Origin: Whitmania pigra | Lineage: Eukaryota; Annelida; Clitellata; Hirudinida; Haemopidae | Direction of reading: 5' to 3' | DNA length: 64,000 nucleotides | Assembly: GCA_021613335.1 (NCBI GenBank) | Contig: JAJTWR010000365.1 | Coordinates: forward strand, 1,452,501 to 1,516,500 | Shown: one piece after another, positions 21,754-34,673 of the stretch | Numbering within the stretch: position 1 is the first letter of the stretch | How the letters are laid out: the number at the start of each line of letters is the position of its first letter | Made by a program: the position numbers and the translations under genes | Notes under the pieces: generated by a model | Databases searched by the model: none | What the model saw: only the letters and a program-made list of their open reading frames with translations | What the model was told of the DNA's origin: nothing

Positions 21754-24700
21754 TTAATAACCAATTAAAGCTTTCAAAAAACAGACTTTAGCCAACACCC
21801 ACCATTTGAGTGCCTTCCTTGCACTGGGCAGTGACTTCAAGTCCTGATGAAGGGTGTACTTACGAATCCCGATGCAGTAGGACTCAAAATATGTCGGCCA
21901 GTTGATCCTTCTCACATCCATGTTGAACAACTAAATTACCAACATGTTGAACAACTAAATTACCAACATGTTGAACAACTAAATTACCGACATGTTGAAC
22001 AACTAAATTACCAACATGTTGAACAACTACATTAAGAACACATTGAGCAACTAAAATTGCAAAAATGTCACCTTAAATGACAAATGGTAATAGAAAAATA
22101 CTAAAACCTAATGAAGCCATTATCAAATCCTAAATCCCAACCAATCATCAGCTAACTGAAGAAGCTTGGTTAATTACATAATTTTTATAATTTACATTAA
22201 TAATTAAGAAGTAAATCGTGTTTAATAAAACAGCTTCTGTTACTAATGACTAATGACTTGGTAATTTAATGATTTAAATGACGATGAAAACATAGATTTA
22301 AACATCGGCCGCAATTATTACCAGCTACCTGCTTGTCGTGTTCTGACATGGAATCAATGAGTCTGTTGATGTTGTTGTTCGACCAAGTCCATCCGTGTGA
22401 TGTGAAGTACTCCATCAGACCCATCAATTTCACCACATTACTGTGAATTCTCAATAGCCTATTAACAATATCAATCATATGTTAATAATATCATATTATT
22501 ATTATGTTAACCTAAAACTTAATCACCATTTCATTTACAATTTAACTTAAATGGTAATTAATTGCAACAATTGTTTATAACTTTGTCAAGGACCAAACAA
22601 AGCTTGTTTTGTTGTTAAAATGGCATTATAAATAATTGAAAATTGTGTCATAACAGCTAATTGTTAATTATAAAATAGTTCTTTAAAACTAACACATGTC
22701 TTATGAAGCTGGCCTTTAACTTATGATCTTGAGATCAGTTTAACAGATATAATCCATTAACCATTATTATTATTGTTATTATTAGTATTATTAATTATTG
22801 CTATTATTATTAATCAGTTTCTTAACTCAAATCATCACCCACCTAGACTTTTGTCCAAAAATCTTCTTCAAGAAGTCAATGGTCATAAGTCTGGCAAAAA
22901 TCTCAATGTGAAGGATGTAAGTGTGGGCCACCCTTAGGATGCATTAAGATGAATTCATTCAAATTAATTAAACCATCTGACTTCAATTCAATTTTGATAT
23001 GTGATTGGCTTAAAAAAAACATTAGCAAATTATGCCTTAATATTCATAAATATTGAGCAACTGCAAATGATTGATATTAAAATCATGAGCTGATAATTTT
23101 TTTTAATTAAACTTAAATCCACTAAATAACTGACATAATAATATCATTAAAATTGTCACTAAATAACTGACATAATAATATCATTAAAATTGTCACCTGT
23201 TGTAAGTCATAAATGCTTTCGGGATGGACGTGGGATTGTCCAAGGGGAATCTTCTGAGTGTGTCCGTCAAAAGTGCCCCTGCACGAGAATACGGTAAGTT
23301 GATGATGATGATGATGACGATGATGGTGATGAAGTTGATGATAGTGTGATGACAATGGTGATTGAGATACTTGATGATGATTGAATGATTTAGACCCAAA
23401 ATTTACAGATGTTCCTGCTTCAACTGAACATAATTCTGATGTCAACTAAATGTAAAAACAATGTTGGATAACAACATCGTGAATGACCATAAGTAAGAGA
23501 TTATATTGTCATTGCACATGTGATAAAAGGCATCAGTTGAAATATGTGGCAAGAACAAGTATGATGATCGTTCATTTAAAACTTAATATCAAGGTAAATA
23601 TGATGACATTGTTCTTAAGAAGATTATGAATTACTGTTATTGCCATTGTTGATGTTGGTTCTTAAAAGGATTAAAAAATTTAAAAGCCAAAAACTTATTT
23701 CCTCACCAACTTGTCCCCATTTCAATGGTCTCTTTGAACCTGACGTGAAATTATACACAGGCACTTCTTTCACTGTGAGACTGTACATTATAAAACAGGT
23801 AAAACAAATTAGCGAAAAAACAATTATTAATAATTAACGACAATAAAGTGCAACATTAAATAAACATAACAAAATAGTAATGCATACATTAACGCCTAAT
23901 TAACTTCAGAAACAGTTTGCACAGTCACTCGAATGGCGAGACCTTTTATCAGTTGCGATGTGCCATGCCACGGAGATGATGGAGTTTGCCACCAAATCCA
24001 CAGGCACCAGATCTGCTGCCACATCACCACCTCCATAAACCGACTTCACGAACCCGCTGCCAATCTGGAGGTCAAAAGGTCACACAAGGTCATTGGAGTT
24101 GCATGGATATTAAACATTTGAAGAAATTAGAAATATCTGGATGATTATTCGATTCAATAATTATGTTTTACGGAATGGTTACTGTACATTTGCAAATGAA
24201 AAGCACATTAGACACCTATGAAAGTACGTATAAAACATTTGCACAGACAATTTAGTAATGGTAACTGCTAATAACACTTGAATATATTTTTGAGTAAACA
24301 AACCAACATAATCTTAATCTCATCAACAACATCTTTATCATCACGTGTCTGTAACAACCTCAGCACCAATCACAACAAGCAGTTGTCATGACAACAACAA
24401 CAACAACTCACAGCTGTGATGACTCCAGTAGCCCCATTCAAGTTGTCAACCCATCCCTAACAAGAAATGTCTTTTACATTAGATATTTTTGTAAGTTAAA
24501 TTATCCTAAAAATATGTTGAATATTTAAAAATTAAGATATACAATATTAGTAATATTCTTGATGGTCATGCATGTCAACTTATAATTTTCAATAATAATA
24601 AATACACCATCTGAATTTGAAACTCCCTATTTTATTTGTGGCAAATTATTATAAACTGATACTTAATCAATTATAATAAAAATGATTGCAATAATATTAA

Positions 24701-27700
24701 AACCACAACATCAATAATAATAATAATAATAACAGAAATAACTAACATTAAAAAATTAATTAATTAAACAAATAAGTCATTCGCCCACAGGAAAAGGTTC
24801 CTGAAACGAAGCAGTGACAATGGATGGCCTGAAAATGGCCACAGGTAGCGACCCTCTTTCCTCTGCCAACAAATTCTCTGCGACGGCCTTCGTGAAGGTG
24901 TACGTGTTCGGATGCTTCTCCAACACCATCGGAGTTATGGCCTGGAACATTTCGTCCGACATCCATCTGTGTGAGAAAAATTCACGATGGCTGAGTTGAT
25001 TATTAATAAATAAACATTTATGTTAGCTAATAAATAGTGTAATGCTATGCATTCAGATCTAATGTTTAATAACAAATACTTGAAAACTAAAAAATTAATT
25101 AATTATTAAAAACTGTCACACACAACTTTTTGGAGGTTTGCAACTCAAAAAAATGAAGTTTTTAAAAATTCATAAAAATTTTGAAGCTGGAAAAATTTTA
25201 AAATTATAATTTATTGCACCAAACAAATGCAATAATGACAGAGATATAAAAAGTTTTGTAAAAAAGTCAAAAAAACAAATTATTTTATGCCAAATATGCA
25301 ATGGCAGCATAAATATTTGTGGTGGTTTCAAAATGTATTTTCTAATCTAAGTACACAATGAAACTATAATTTCTTTTAAATAGGTCGTACTTTTTAGTTC
25401 TTTTTTCGAGAATCCCTTTTCAAGATCACGTGAACTTAAACTCCAAACTACGACCTTCAGATAAACTCGAAAGGAGACCAATCAAGGCCATCAGGAGTTA
25501 GAAGCATTTGTGCAATCAAATACATTTACAGCGTTGTTAAAATGCATGCTTAAGATTTAATTACCTTTGAAAAGGTTTTAAGTCAAGAGTTTATAACCCT
25601 CGATATGCAAGTCAAGTTTGTCCTCTTGGTATTAAATGTAAAAAAATTTAACATGTTTTCTTTTAACTCATCCATCCAAACTCATTAGTAATGCTTTATC
25701 AACTTCAACAGATTTGATTAACTTTATATTTATATTCCTGCTCCAAAATAATAACAAAAATAACAATAACTATTAGTTAATAACCGACTTGAATTTATAG
25801 TCAAGAAGCTGATAAGCAATTATAATGTAATTATAATCAAATGGATCAAATGGAAGTAGATTATAACAATGTTACCATCTCATAAAATTTATAAGAAAGT
25901 TTATGCCAATAATAATATATTTCAAAGCCATTTCATTTATCCATTATTGCAATTTAGTATCTAGAACTATCATTACTGTTATGCAGTTATTAACAAGAAT
26001 GGTTATGTTATAAATTAATAATCTTATGATCAATATTTTAAAGTTAGAATTTTGGCTTAGAACACTCATAATATTTATTGATAATCAGTTGCTGATTAAA
26101 TCCATTGTGTGACAGATAAGACCTACCAAATCTAACAGTATCAAGATATCAATCAAATTTATTGCCATAGATGCCTCCCTTTATCACAATCAACAATATC
26201 ACATTATCCCTTATCATTGCCTTCATCATGTCATCAGACCAGTCATCCATCACCATCATGATAATCAATCAAAATAGCATAATATCACCCCACTCAATGT
26301 CCCGGTGAGATGTTGCATTATTGTTACCATCATCATCATCATCATCACATCATCATCATCATTATTATTATTATTAATATTATTATCACTATTATTACTA
26401 CCATTATTACCTTTTACCCAAGAATTACTAACAATTCATTGAACACATCCTGGTTACTCGCTAGAAGCGTTCACTTGAAATAAATTTTACTATTTATTAG
26501 CATCCTGCTTTTTATGTGAATTTCTTTAAAGCCAACAGTTTTCTTCAAATGGTTTGCATTAACCTCTCATTAAAGAGCTTTCAATTCATTAATGAAGACA
26601 GATTCCAACAAATGGAGCACCTGAGGATGAAATCTTCCGTCAAAGCAATGTCGCATTAATAATAACAACAACAGCAACAACAATAATCATAATAACAGGT
26701 GCCTAAAAATTAACTATTATTAATATTATTGTCATTACCAATATCATTGTTATTATTACAAGATGGAAGCATGTGCTCAAATATTATAAAATAGAAAGCA
26801 CCGAGAGGCTCAAAGGTTGCACTTCTTATTAATTTTTGAAGACAAATTAACTTGTTATTTTTTATTTTTATTAATTTACAAATACCGAAAGTCTGTGTAC
26901 AAAAGTATGAGTACAAGTGACGACTTATTTGCAAGTACTGATGCCAAAAGCCCCTCAATCCCCAAGCCCAATCTGTAGGAGGACACCCTTTGAGAACGAA
27001 AGTTTAGTGAGTGCAAGCAATTGCAAAACCGTACATTCATTTGACATTGATAATTATTCCCGCATGTGAATGTAGCTCAACATCCTACTGCTTCTTGAAC
27101 CTTTGAATTTCAGTTTTGTTTTTCTATCTATTAAAATAATTACCCCAGCCGTGTTAAACATTGGAAAAATGCCTTAAAGAAGGGTCTAACAAATTAAAAT
27201 GATGTTTAATCTCTGTTTTAACAAATTTAATTAAATCTTTAATCTCTGTTTTAACAAATTTAATTAAATCTTTAATCTTTATTTTAACAAGTTTAATTAA
27301 AATAAACATTCCCCCTCAAGTTGTGCAAGGGTCCCCCCTCAGAAAAAGCTGAAAAAACATCCCTGTCCTAGGAAGAGACAAGCAAACAAAGCAAGAAAGT
27401 TGAACTCACTGAGAGACGTCGAGAATCTGGCGATGGTGGACCGGTGGCTTGTAAACCACTTCGTCCACGTTTTCCTGGGTGCAGTTCGAATAGGCTGTTG
27501 AAACGTGCACCATGGCCTGAATGCAACAGGTTGTTGTTGTTGCAAGGTTGTTGTGTTAAATGACAAACTTTTAATAACTTAATAATATTAACAACTTAAC
27601 ATGGACAATGGAGCTAGTTACGTTCGGTTAATTAGTGAATGTGAACTCATGCAGAGTATACAAATATTCTTCTTTATGAATGTTAGGTCATTAGTATTTC

Positions 27701-29798
27701 TAAAAGATGTCTGTTAACTGCCAAAGAGAGTAATTGCTCAAGCATTACACGTTCAGGATGACAATAATGCAAATAGGAACAGCAATAAGACTTGTTAGTA
27801 ATTGATTTAATAAATAACTCTTAATAGTTAATGGTCCACTGAATGCTAAGAGCAACAACAACCAACAGAAATGGTAACAACTTAACATCGACAAAGTCAG
27901 AATCATCTTATTTCATAAGCAATCAATAAAATTGTAAAGAACTACAAAGTTGATGTAAATGTTTTCTCATCATCAATTAACCTGGAACCTCGTATTGAAT
28001 TCATTAGAGAAACTAAATTGATAAGATAAATTGAGATGCAAATTAAGTCACTTAATTAAAAAATGTCAAATCAACCTCCAAATGTTGCATCTTCTTGCAT
28101 AGCTCCAACATGGACTGCAACCCCACAATGTTGAGGCTGACTGCCACCCTGTTTCAATCATTTCAATCACTCTCACTACAACATATTTCAATCATTTCAG
28201 CCGTTAAGACATCAAATCATAAAAAATTGCACACAGGTCTGACAAATGACATCAGGTTTGTCATTGTCAAGAGCCATTCTGTAAAAAATATACATCTTCT
28301 GGCATTAATGTTCATAACGCCATGATTATCCATGTAAATATTCCTGTTGCCATCATCATCATCATCATCACCATAATCATCATCATCATCATCATCATCA
28401 TCACCATCATCGCAAACCCATCAATATCACTAGGTTGCTATCTTATTTATTATAAGTCAATAAAAACATTTGCAGCAGTTATGAAAGTCACTGATGTTGC
28501 AAATTAATTCATCTGCTTTGAATTAAAACCATGTAAAATTATCAGCAGGTAATTATAAATCAGAACAAATACAAGCGACACATAATTATACAAATAACAA
28601 AAGCTATTACAACACAATACAAAGACAATACTTCAAGTAACAATAATAAATACAATACAACCATTCAATACAAACAATACAACCACTCAATACAATACAA
28701 TACAACCAACTTCATGGGTTCATTGAAGCTGACGGTGGCTGCGAGATGTAACACGACGTGCACCTCTTCAATCAGCCTCTGAATGTCCGAGTCCCTGAGG
28801 CCGAGGTGGGGTTTGGAAATGTCCCCCTCCATGACATGAACCTTGTCCAAGACCTCCCTGTCGAATTCAGACACTCGGTGGAATAGCTGCGGAACAAAAC
28901 GTTTCGTCTGAGTCATCTGGCAACTCGAAATGATGCGACATTTTTATGACGGAAGTGTTTCCAATGAAATGTTTTAGTTTTAGAATGTCTTAAAATATGT
29001 GAGTCGATGAGTTTTGTTTAATCAGCTAATTATGCTCAAATCATCAAAGATGCAAATTTAAGGTTTAAAATTATATTTGTTATTTCAAAATATTTCATTT
29101 GTTGCCAAGACTTGTCAATGCATGATATTATCTATGATTTAAATATATCTGTTATTAATATTATTAGTGGAATTAAAGAATTCTAAATCATCACAATTTG
29201 TTTTGGCACTAAGATTTCTTAATTAATTGCAAAATTCTTGTCATATTTTTTATATCTCATGAATTTTTTGAATTGTTCAAACTAAATAAATGCAAATATT
29301 TAATAATTTCTTTGAACTTATTTGTTATGTTTACATAAAAATATTGATTGAAAATACTTGTCTTCCAATAATTTAAGTAAAAATAATAAATAAAAGTATG
29401 ATGAATAAAAATAACTTTAGGAATGGCTATTGAACTTTTATCCTCGCTACCTTAGCAAAAATTCTGTAAAGAATTTTACAGTTTTTCAACTGACATACAA
29501 TCGATGTTTCCAAGAAACGTGATCAGCTGTAGCGCCAATAAATCTTCAAGTAACGTTGTGAACTTAATTTTACTTGAGAACTGAATATAAGTTCAAGGCG
29601 TTCTTTGGCTGAATGCCTCCTGCTCGACCTCATGAGGACGTAGATGGCTTTCACTCTGCCGCACGACCACAGCAGCTTCTCCAGGACTTGCTTCCCGATG
29701 AATCCCGATGCACCGGTGATGAAGACCGATTTCCCAGCGTAGAATTCTTCGATGTTGGAATGAGAACGATCAGAAGCTAGCTCACTTGCGACGTCCAT
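21754..29798 (-). CDS. Fatty acyl-CoA reductase, complete 12-exon gene
   Basis: Exons, 5' to 3' on the minus strand: 29798-29574, 28916-28711, 28148-28076, 27516-27410, 24966-24789, 24456-24412, 24064-23929, 23772-23707, 23278-23197, 22932-22843, 22458-22329, 21930-21754. All introns are GT-AG, phases are continuous, and the total is 1515 nt (504 residues), close to the usual ~515. The enzyme reduces fatty acyl-CoA to fatty alcohol with NADPH at ER or peroxisome membranes. The Rossmann motif TGASGFIG is at residues 28-35. VHVSTAYSN and the catalytic YTFTK (Tyr226/Lys230) of the extended-SDR domain follow, then IFRPSIV and EPFP-GWVDNLNG. The sterile/FAR_C domain includes LFNMDVRRINWPTYFESY. 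The C-terminus is Trp/Leu-rich and may anchor in the membrane. The splice sites of the last exon and of exon 9 are marked by tandem duplications. The paralogue type (FAR1/2 or insect-like) is undetermined. Confidence 0.9.
21919..22036. repeat. 24-bp tandem repeat carrying the last FAR 3' splice site
   Basis: Unit starts are at 21919, 21943, 21967, 21991 and 22015, with a degenerate continuation afterwards. On the minus strand each unit reads TTGTTCAACATG then TTGGTAATTTAG: the exon-12 start plus its acceptor AG. Only the unit nearest the exon joins the open frame. Confidence 0.9.
23123..23196. repeat. 37-bp tandem duplication abutting a FAR 5' splice site
   Basis: Two identical 37-bp units, 23123-23159 and 23160-23196. 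The second ends exactly at the exon-9 boundary, so the first intron bases (GTGACA on the minus strand) are duplicated 37 bp downstream. Confidence 0.85.
24967..27409. other. Large FAR intron with (CAT)n tract
   Basis: Intron 4 of the reductase. It holds a (CAT)n run with trailing TTA at 26329-26400. I see no exon or transposon ORF. A reversed copy of the dispersed repeat family lies just past the intron start side at 27303-27352 (TTTCAGCTTTTTCTGAGG on the minus strand). Confidence 0.5.
28347..28411. repeat. (ATC)n microsatellite in FAR intron 2
   Basis: CATCATCATC-type trinucleotide run with CCATAA and CCATCG interruptions. Confidence 0.85.
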
Positions 29799-30377
29799 AT
29801 TGAAATTCTGTGCCTTAGAAATAATTAAAGTAAGTCATAAGAGCACGTCATGGTTCGTAGATGGGGGTAACATCGAACAAATCTCGGGTGATTCGTCTCA
29901 GGGTCACATATTGTTTAGAAATCGATGTGTACAAATAAATAAAAGCAATTATGTAATAATTACTTCTGCCGAAGAATTCTATACAGGGATAAGGAGGACG
30001 GACAATTTAAACGCAAACAACACGCGATCGACCCAAAGATGGGTGGGATCAGTTTCACTTCTAACAATTAAAGTACTTTTATTTCTAGAAATAAACTCAG
30101 TTTTGTTAATCACGCGTTTCATTCATCGTTTATTCACAAAATATTTATAATTATCAGTAATATATTTTTTTAATTGAAGTGAATCCTACATTTACCTTGA
30201 TTTAAGTAAATGTTGAAACATTGTTAACTATTTTTAAAATTCAATAAAGATTATTTTTGCAATGTAAACAAAAACATTCACGGACACGGCAAGATTAATC
30301 ATTAGACATTTTCTCGACTCCGCCAAGAGATATACTGCTGGTTATCAAACGATTGAAAAAGAAAGAAACTTTTCAGA
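29799..30377. promoter_or_regulatory. Shared divergent promoter region of FAR and CHMP1
   Basis: The start codons of the reductase (minus, 29798) and CHMP1 (plus, 30378) are only 579 bp apart and point away from each other. Both 5' UTRs and promoters must therefore fit here. I see no clear TATA box in a decisive place. The inference is from spacing only. Confidence 0.5.
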
Positions 30378-33083
30378 ATGTCTCTCAAGCAAATGGAACG
30401 TATCCTTTGTTTAAATATATCAAACTGAGATAATCGATTGCTATATCTAATAACATTGTATTTATGAATATTTTAAGAATTTCTTATGACTATCTCCTTT
30501 TCGCTTCTTGAGGTTTAAGACTGTTTGTTTGTGCTTATTAAATAATACAAAAATCATTAGTGATGATAATCATTATGTTTTTTTTTGTTGGCTGGTTTTA
30601 AATAAATTAAATCATCACTGGTGAACCTTAACTTGGCCACAGAACATTTGTTTAATTTAAAGTTTGCTGCCAAAGACTTAGAAAGAAATGCAAAGAAATG
30701 TGAGAAGACTGAAAAGGAAGAAAAAAACAAACTGAAAAAGGTATTTTTTATAACTAACTAGGCATTGATGGCTTCTTTAGACATTCTTTTTAGAGGTTTT
30801 TTTAGAGATTCTTAAAACATTTATATTTCAATAACTTATTCATTAACATTGTTTCTCTGAAATAAGCACCAACATCTTTGAGTTAAAACTTTAAAAATCC
30901 TGCACAGGCTATTCAAAAGGGTAACATGGAAGGTGCCAAAATCCATGCGGAGAATGCCATCCGACAAAAGAACCAGTCCCTCAACTACAGGCAGATGAGT
31001 GCCAGGATCGATGCTGTTTCTGCAAGAGTTCAAACTGCTGTCACCACGAGACAAGTACCTTAGCACACAATTCTATTCATAACAATTTTGTCATTCATTG
31101 ATAGTAAGATGATATCATTATTTTATAGTATCCTTTAGCATTTTTTTTTATTACATTTTACTATTTTATTGCATTGTATTTACATAATTGCATAAGCATT
31201 AAAAAAATTGTTGCAAACATATTATCTTAACTTGGAGCTGACATAAACATAAATTTTAATTATAGTTCATGATACAAAAATAGTCAAATATCTCTCCTAT
31301 TAAAATTGCAAGTAATCATTATAACCATCATCATCATCATGACTTTAATGACAACTAACAGGTAACAAGTTCCATGTCTGGTGTCGTCAAGGCGATGGAG
31401 TCTGCCATGAGGTCAATGAACCTCGAAAAAGTAAGTTGATGAGGAGGAATATTTGACACCTGCTATAGTTATTCAATCACACCTGTTGACCTCTTATGTC
31501 GTCTTTGCAACGGCAACGTGATGCAATTTGAAATATCAGAAAATACAGCTAAATTCTTTAATATTATGATGTAAATGCACTTAATCTATATATTGCCATA
31601 TGCATGTCATCAGAGGTGCTTCTATTCTATTAATTCTATTCTTGTTAAGCATTTATATAGCTCTTCTTCCCGAGGGCACTTGTGGCATTTCAAGCCAAAT
31701 TTCGAATGCAACGCATTAAGACCGTCGCCATGTTCAGGATGGAAACGCCAATGAAACCTGGTTCACAAGGAAGAGAGGATCATGGCTGTTAATGAAACAA
31801 ATTATTTCTGTCCTTTGAAATCTTCACCATGGTTGCTCTTGTCCATTTCAAAGTTTTCAAAGCATTTTTCAGGTCCTTTCAACTGAGCTTCTGTAGGTCA
31901 CGACACCGGAATTAATGTAGTAAGGAATGCCACGGAGTGTTTGTCGCTCCCGTTGAGTTTCGTTAATCGATCGATCGAGACTCACTAACTTCTCCCTCGT
32001 TAGTTGGTCAACCTTTGGCTTCAAACTGTTGTCGTTTTGGAGTCTTCAGTTTTCAGTTTTGGAGACTGATGTTGTGAGGAACCCTTTAGATTGCACAAGT
32101 TTAGATCATTCTGACTGTAAAACAGCAAAGTTCTTGAGGAATTGTGATAATTGTTGTTAATATTATTATTATTATTATTATTAACATTGTTGTTTCCACA
32201 TCCTCCAGATATCCCAGTTGATGGATCGGTTCGAGCAGCAGTTTGAGAACTTGGATGTTCAGTCTCAGGTGATGGAAAACACGATGAGTGCCACGTCGAC
32301 GCTCACAACTCCGCAATCTCAGGTCGATGCACTCATGCAGGAAGCTGCCGATGAAGCCGGGTGAGTAATGGTGATGGTTGTCTTGAATTGTGACTATTTA
32401 TTCACAGATGCAGATGCTTAGCTAGGGGTTTCAGTGCCAGGGAAAAACTGAAAATATGGATCCTTCCCATAAATTATATTAATTTGGCATCCAACTTAGA
32501 TAAGGGCTCTTAACATTGTCTATTTGGAGCTCCCTAGGCATCATGTCTGGGAGGCCCCTAGCTAGAGCACTGCACAGAGAGTTTTCAGCTTAAAATTGTT
32601 TTTGTGATTGCCAATAACAATTATAATAAAAAGTGGAATAGCTTAATAAATTATGTTATTAATTTCTATTGTTGATTATACCATATTGTTGATGTTATCC
32701 TGCCTAATTTCATTGGCTGAGGCTTCAATATTTACTTGAATTACTTTTTCTCATTTGTCAGCATTGAACTCAACATGGACCTCCCACAAGCCCAGACGGC
32801 ATCTGTCGGCACTATGAGCCATGCCTCGCAGGAGCAGGTTTGATTTTTCATTCATATTAATTAATAATTAATTTGTGTTAATTAGTGATACTTGTCTCTT
32901 TGTTTTACACTTCATCTAAAAAGGGTTTGTTTAATAATGTATAGATAAGGCTTTGCTTTGTAAAGTTTCATAAATTAAAAACTTAAAAAATTAAAATTTA
33001 ACTTGTACATTTAATTTTTAAACAAACTTATTTTAATGAAGGATGAACTCACTCAGAGGCTGGCCAAATTGAGACAAACGTAA
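30378..33083 (+). CDS. CHMP1: CHMP1, ESCRT-III charged multivesicular body protein 1
   Basis: Seven exons: 30378-30399, 30643-30740, 30908-31054, 31362-31430, 32209-32360, 32762-32837, 33042-33083. Phases are continuous and the total is 606 nt (201 residues), against about 199 in vertebrate CHMP1B. The N-terminus contains [20 protein letters not shown], the basic Snf7-type alpha-1 helix. [19 protein letters not shown] and [16 protein letters not shown] follow, all near-identical to CHMP1. The C-terminus [13 protein letters not shown] is a MIT-interacting motif, by which CHMP1 recruits VPS4 and spastin. The role known for the family is in late ESCRT-III polymers at endosomes, the midbody and the nuclear envelope. 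Whether it is 1A- or 1B-type is not decided, since the duplication may be vertebrate-specific. It is head-to-head with the reductase. Confidence 0.96.
31640..31745 (-). repeat. Diverged LINE/SINE tail-like repeat in CHMP1 intron 4
   Basis: Aligns along its length with 495-600: CATTTATATAGC, then CTTCTTCC, GAGGGC, then TTTCGAA and ACGCA. The terminal hairpin is partly decayed. Confidence 0.5.
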
Positions 33084-34673
33084 CTCTCCACATCCATTGT
33101 CAGTTCAGTTTACAATCATTTGAGAAGCAGATGGTGACTTTATTAAAATGGAACTAATTGAAATTCATACTCCGGACTTGATAATCTCTCGCTTTCCATT
33201 ACTCATTTGATGTGATTAGAAGTTGTACATTTTGTGATTTGTCGCAGAGCTGTGGTGGCATGGTGGCTCTGAGTCACTAAAGATTTGTATTTGTCATTTG
33301 AACAATGTTGAATCAATGTTAGTGTGACTCTGTTACTGAGCTGCTTCTGCTCTGGTAACATCCGCTTTGATAATTTGAGGTTAGAAAAAAGTCGACAATT
33401 TTTGTCATAACACAATTTAATTTGTCCAAACAAAAGCTTTTCCGATGGAACAAATACTCAAGGCCATCCTTTAATGCGGTGAACATGTTCGTCAATTTTC
33501 ACGAAAAATAGTAATTCTAGCGTAAATTTAACTCTTAAAGATTGAAATAGATGAAAAAATTTTGCAATAGTCTCTCACAGACAATAAACGATCTGCCAGC
33601 AAAAGTATGGGAATTTGAAACTTCTGCAGTAGGTAGACGCTCAAATTATGGTACATATCACAAGTGCGAAAAGACTCCAGAAATTTAACCCGCAAAAGAA
33701 CTTTTCCAGAACAAACTTCGATCGCTTAGAAAATTCAAAGAGAAAACAAACCACGTCCATCTAAGGCGTGCAAGGAGAAAACACACAGCGTCCCAAATGT
33801 GAAATAACTTAAGAGATAATGCAATTCTAAGTAGACTTGGATCGACCTTACCGCCTAATCTCTAAATTCAAATCCGACCTTCCAGCTTCGAGGCGCCTAC
33901 CGCCTCCAATAGCCTTTTACCATGTAAGCGAACGTATCAAGCCTAAGACGATCAAAAAGTGTTTAAATCGAGGCAAGAATGAATCCTTAGCTAGCGATTG
34001 GCATGATGACATCAGATGGGAGAATGGCGTCAAAAGTACCACAGCACATGAGCAATTGCATGTATATGCACGTATGCGTTTAAAACGACAAGGTATACAG
34101 CATGAATTGTTCGAATATTAATGTGCACGTTCAATTCAAAAAAAAATGCAGCCCTCCAACTTCTGTTATAGCATCTCCACAAGCTCTTCATCATATATGT
34201 ACACCTCTTCGACATCTTCCTCTTCGAATCCAAATCCATCCAAAAACAAATAACAATTAAACAGAAAGAACAATTTGAAATCAATTGGAGGTGATGAACT
34301 GCAAGACTCGAATGATAACAAACAGATGGCAACTCAACTTAAAGAGGAAATTCTCCAGTTTAGTGAACAGAGCCAACATTGTCCAGCAAAAAAACATCAA
34401 AAGAAACTTTTCAAAGACAAACAGAAGTCTTGATAATGAGAATCAACTGAGACAAAAACGTTTTATTTTTGTCATCAACGTGCTAAGCGTTCAGTGAATA
34501 AAAGAAGAAATTTACAAAATACAGTCTAATCACAGTCGTCAAATTTTGAACTAGTTTTTATAAATTTCAAGAAAAAAATCTTTTTTTGCTAGAGTTAATC
34601 AAAAAAAAAGAAAAAACGTGATAAAACAAAAAGAGAAAAGAACAAGGATCTATCTCCACAGAAGAAAGATGTC
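33084..34673. other. Intergenic between convergent CHMP1 and CREBRF; no gene seen
   Basis: Contains both 3' UTRs. An open stretch at 33837-34121 has no ATG at its start and no recognised family. After one TAA the same frame continues to about 34251. Confidence 0.45.

Noticed and set aside
21925..22035. Plus-strand pentapeptide-like repeat protein (HVEQLNYQ repeats)
   Set aside because: The 24-bp repeat is explained by duplication of the reductase splice acceptor on the other strand. The plus-strand frame is a shadow.
33837..34251. Possible small gene between CHMP1 and CREBRF
   Set aside because: The first codon is TTG, there is an internal TAA at 34119, and there is no recognisable domain. 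Not enough to call a gene.
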